A stretch of DNA of 64,000 nucleotides from the NCBI RefSeq assembly GCF_008831285.2, contig NC_045147.1:16656854-16720853 (forward strand), written 5' to 3'. A program made the position numbers and the translations under genes. The notes below the pieces were generated by a model. That model had not been told where the DNA came from. It did not search any database and was given only the letters and a program-made list of their open reading frames with translations. The DNA is from Nymphaea colorata (taxonomy: Eukaryota; Streptophyta; Magnoliopsida; Nymphaeales; Nymphaeaceae). The first letter of the stretch is position 1. Each line of letters opens with the position of its first letter. Shown one piece after another: positions 60,120 to 64,000 of the stretch.

Positions 60120-61130
60120 GTTACGGGGGGATACATCTTTTCTTTATAAAAATACTATTAAAGTCTAATCAATTTAATATATGTTTTGCATCAACCTATT
60201 CTTACATATCACGTTCTCTTACATATCACGTTCACATCAATAAGGTTAGATTGCAAAAAGATACATTTTAAACATCAAAATTAAAGCGTCTAGTTTTTAT
60301 CTCAGGCCTAGTTTTTATCTCTGACGTAACCGTCTAGTTTTTACGAATTTCCAACCAAATTTTATATGAAAGTTTGAACTCCTTCACAAGCTTAGACACA
60401 CACAGACGCCAAGTGACTACAGACACCATCGACCAAGATGAGGACACTGTCCGAGACTTCACAAATTGAAGCAAAGGAACGTTCAAAGGACGACGCTGGT
60501 GAGCAATCACGAAGTGGGCAATCATATGAGCCGGTACCCATCTCGCGTTCAAGTTGGTTAAACTCACCTTTTATCGCGTCGAATTCATCCCCTCGTGACC
60601 CGTACCTTCGTTGTCATGCGGATCATAGAAAGTTGAGTTTTGAAAGAATTAATCAAATGCCAACCTCAAGTATTGCATATTTCATAAGGCAACAGAATTA
60701 GTTATGTGACAAAAATACATTCCAGTTTGAAAATTTTTCATTTGAGAGAGAACCACAGGGATGCAATTATGCCATCTTGGGGCAAGTTGAGGCAGCCATA
60801 AGCACCCAAGGTAGAGGGAAAAAAAAGGACAGACACAAAGAAATAACGAAAGAGAAGACCTTTACTTTGAACGTAGCTAATGCCAATACATATTTTGGGA
60901 CGTAGAGAAAGGAGTCGCATGATACAATGTTCGATTGAAGGCTTCCTTGTCTCCAGCTACTGGTCATGGGTTGGCCTCAACCATGGAGCAAACACCAAAG
61001 AATTTTCTCCAAACGAAAGAATCACATTGTTGATGCGTATGAAGGGGGGACTCTAAATTTCGATCTGCATCATGAGGGATTTATATTTGTGTCTTGAAAT
61101 TTTCTGTGGTACCTTCAAGATTTTCATAAA
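60120..61130. repeat. TOP1 downstream flank copied into the palindrome arms
   Basis: This matches 17510-18475 and, inverted, 15164-16150. It includes the probable TOP1 3'UTR at its right end. The open frame at 60438-60701 is truncated by a TAG (GAATTAG) that the right arm lacks, which argues against selection for protein. Confidence 0.8.
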
Positions 61131-64000
61131 TCAGAAGCTGTACTCAGGCTCCACGTCCATGGCCCATGCAAACTTGGCCAGAAGTGACTTGTTGAAAATC
61201 TGCAATCATATACAGTACAGCCAGATCAGTAAGGTAAAATAGAAAGAAAGACCAAAAAGAGGATGGAAATTGTTGTCACCTTCTCAATAGGAACCTCATT
61301 ACGCTTACACCACGCAACAGAAATCCGTGGATCCATATAATTGATCTTTGATGTACCCAAGGCAACATTTTTCATCTCCTCTTTAGTTTTTATATCCCTG
61401 TCTATCTTTTCTATTCTTTCTTTACATGATGCAATTTTCTTCATTAGCCTGCATGCCAACAAAAGGTTAAGGTTCTCCTACCTGTTCAAAAAGCGAATAA
61501 TTTAAAAGAATGTCCAGAATAGATAGAAGAGTATCAATACGATTCAGGCGCCAATGATTTTTTCGGTGTTCCATCTGGATCTCTTAGCGGGGGCTTCCCT
61601 TTCTTCGCTCTGCGGAGGTCCTCTTCCAGTGCTTCCAGTTCTTCCTATGATTAGCAACAGAGAAACTTGGTATAATTTGGACAATATATTGATTAACGCC
61701 TGCTAAACTAGCTGCATTTGAACCATGCAAAAAGAGGAAGGGAGAAAAAGAAGGCTAAGTAACCTGTGCTTTGGCAGCCTTCTCAGATAATTTTTCCATC
61801 TGTGCAGCATGTGATTTTGATTCAGCTCGCTGATGATTGCAGATAATTGCAACCTGCAAAAAGAAAAACAATGGATATGGCATGGAACAATGTTAAGCAA
61901 AAGCGTTAGATACGAAAGTGAATCGTTTCATACAAAAATAGCATTCTCACCTTCTTATTTGCAGTTTGATAAGCAGAAACTCTTTCTGCTACAGATTTCA
62001 TTTGCCAGCTACCAGTAGCTTCCTCTTGCCGCAACTAACCACCAGGAGGAGAACATTGAAAAACATAAATGTAAATGAAAAAAAATAAGGTGGGCATGAC
62101 AAGAAAGCTAATAAGGAATTTAGGAGAATAAAAAGGCAACACGCATAGTTCAAGTAGTACTGGGCAGTCTACCTCCGTATCCAATGTGATGGAGGCATTG
62201 TATGTACGGAAAACTTTTGCCGTAAGTCCAGGCATGAGGTTTTTCAAATGTGCATTTAGTTTGGTTGTATCCAGCCGGTCAAAGAGATCATCTCCCTCTT
62301 TCTTACCTGTCCAACAAAAGACATTATAGCAAGGCCCGGACATACATATTACCAAAGACTACCAAAAGGGTGCAAAATCAATCCACTAACCGGCCTTGAA
62401 TCTCCCAATTGCTTCATATACAGGAAGCTCAACTTCTACTGTGTTCCTATACCTGATTGAGTCTTTCCCAAGGAAGTCAAACTGGAAATGAAAAATGTAA
62501 ATTGTTCGATAACTGGTGACAAATCATGGTAGTTGATAGGCATGCAGTAACTTTGTTTATTTAAATATATTGATGTAACATGTTGGATTACCTCAAGTGA
62601 TCTAGGAGGTCGCAATGTAACATTTTCCACTTTCAGAGTGCAACAACCCACGGTATCTGCTTCATCATCATCCTGTGAGAAATAAAACATCCAAAGAAGG
62701 ATTTTCACGAACACATGAGAGATCATAAATGTTGTACACCTAGAACAGCAACAGAAATCACATTACAAAATCAGAAGTCGGCCTGTTAATACCACTTCCA
62801 ACTATCTGGAAGATTTTGTCCATCGACCTAAAGGATATTACAGATGGAGCAGAAAAAGGCCCAGATAAATGGAAAATAGTCTATGATGTGAAAACACAAA
62901 CTTAAACAGAAAATAAGTTGTCAAAGAATAGTAGATTAAAGTAAGTAAATTTTGAAAATGAAATTTCAATTCCAAAATCAGTGTAGCTTATTTATGTGGT
63001 TGAATGCTTGAACCAGAACAAATTTTGTAGATACCCAAAGCTCAGGCATTTGCAATCTTAGAAGTTACATCCTTGTGAAATGGACAAAGGCTAATCTTCA
63101 AGAAGAAAACCATCTTCTCTGTCACAGACGAGGTTTAAGGTGCATGCATCGGACATCAAATGTTACCAAAAATACATGATACATGTTGAAATGAAGCATC
63201 TTAGAGAAAAGGCTTGGTAATGTCCAACCCGATATTGACTAAGTATACCTACACTGAGCACTGCAGTTGCACTCAAATATATATAAGTTGAGACACATTA
63301 TTAAGTGCAATAATTCTTTACAATGCAGAACTTGCTGTTCCCATCTTATACCAATATAAAGTAGCTTTAAGATAGTAATTTAAAAGCATGAGAGCTTCCT
63401 CATTCCAGTGCTGTATGCAGCACCAAAAGTCATATCTTATTTAATGTTGTAAAGAACTTTTCTACCGTTAATGAGTAATCTGATTTCAGCTTACTTCAGA
63501 AAGAAAAGGAAGGGAGAAAAAAGATACAAGAGGAAAAAACTAGAAAAAGGTCACACTTAAAATATAATCTTGCCATACAAAAATATAGCTGTTTTTCCAA
63601 AACAGGACTATCAAATAACACAGACCATGATAAGAGAAAAATCACTGCACCCAAACAACCTAAATGCACTCTCCAAAAACAAAGATTACCTTTTCATTTC
63701 CTGCCCTGAGAGCGAGCTTGTCAATAAGGTAAGTTGCAACTGCTATTTGTCTTTGTGTAATGTCTGTTTTTGGATTGAAATGTTTTGTGTAAGTTTTCCT
63801 TATGTCATCAATGTAGTCCTGCCACAGAAAAGCTCCACTGTGTAACTCCAACAATAACATGCTAAAACAACACACCCTGAATGTCACCAAGACAAATGGA
63901 AATAAATTTAATGAATCATGTGGGAAAATTTTACCTTCAACTTTCTTGCTTTCTCATACTTCTCCTTGTCACTTTGCCCCTTCAAAGAACTGCTAGCCGC
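61131..64000 (-). CDS. TOP1: DNA topoisomerase I (type IB), C-terminal half, truncated by window edge
   Basis: Ten minus-strand exons are visible: 63935->64000, 63690-63818, 62592-62672, 62391-62481, 62173-62306, 61951-62034, 61764-61853, 61541-61644, 61280-61448, 61131-61199. The peptide order follows plant TOP1. It runs through the core domain ([15 protein letters not shown], then [10 protein letters not shown] with the catalytic Arg expected in this region, [43 protein letters not shown]). A linker follows ([21 protein letters not shown]) and then the C-terminal domain. The active-site Tyr sits in SKINYMDPR, and the end is [10 protein letters not shown]. The enzyme nicks one strand through a 3'-phosphotyrosine to relax supercoils in the nucleus. 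The N-terminal half lies outside. The last two exons are duplicated twice in the palindrome. Confidence 0.96.
62673..63689 (-). other. Long TOP1 intron
   Basis: This 1017-bp interval separates the exon ending NEK from the one starting DDDEADT. Family alignment shows no missing residues, so it is an ordinary intron. No embedded gene was seen. Confidence 0.8.

Overview
The window is nuclear DNA from a flowering plant. Genes are split by GT-AG introns, AT-rich intergenic DNA fills the space between them, and there are plant-type retroelements, hAT and Harbinger-like DNA elements, foldback MITEs and families restricted to plants (XLG extra-large G proteins, GEX1, terpene synthases). I cannot place the species from sequence alone.

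Intact genes lie almost entirely in the right third. An extra-large G protein gene (XLG, + strand, eight coding exons, 43934-49994) is followed by a transmembrane cytochrome b561 (+, three exons, 51632-52888), a GEX1/Kar5-type nuclear-fusion protein gene (-, seven exons, 53228-55657) and the 3' half of DNA topoisomerase I (-, ten exons visible, 61131 to past the right edge). At the left edge is the first coding exon of an unrecognised gene (-, 432-584) with a TATA box and a probable 5'UTR intron.

The rest is mostly a decayed, rearranged second copy of the same neighbourhood. About 7 kb (2880-10090) aligns collinearly with 28650-40085. Exon-sized pieces of cytochrome b561, GEX1, TOP1 and XLG reappear at 13.2-26.5 kb. 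They carry destroyed splice sites and frameshifts, and some are inverted. A GT47 exostosin-like gene and a terpene synthase survive only as fragments in both halves.

The most striking object is a palindrome of about 4.6 kb (14535-19104): two arms of about 2.23 kb around a spacer of about 100 bp. Each arm carries the TOP1 3' exons, including the active-site tyrosine exon, fused to a GEX1 exon. Both arms share the same broken TOP1 splice acceptor, so the fusion and its decay came before the inverted duplication. Transcription across it would give long dsRNA nearly identical to TOP1 and, over a shorter stretch, to GEX1, both about 40 kb away. This makes it a candidate natural hairpin-RNA locus.

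Mobile elements can be dated against each other because the duplicate copies often keep the empty site. A Ty1/copia element with all structural hallmarks (19971-25551, target duplication GAATC) sits inside the XLG pseudogene. Its polyprotein frame is broken by an 80-bp tandem duplication and a single-base lesion. In 36718-39374 a TIR element holds a second, hAT-like element. A Harbinger-like element (31342-32465), a 314-bp perfect foldback MITE (33289-33602), a 138-bp AT-rich palindrome (8829-8966) and tRNA-derived SINE-like units make up most of what else can be recognised.
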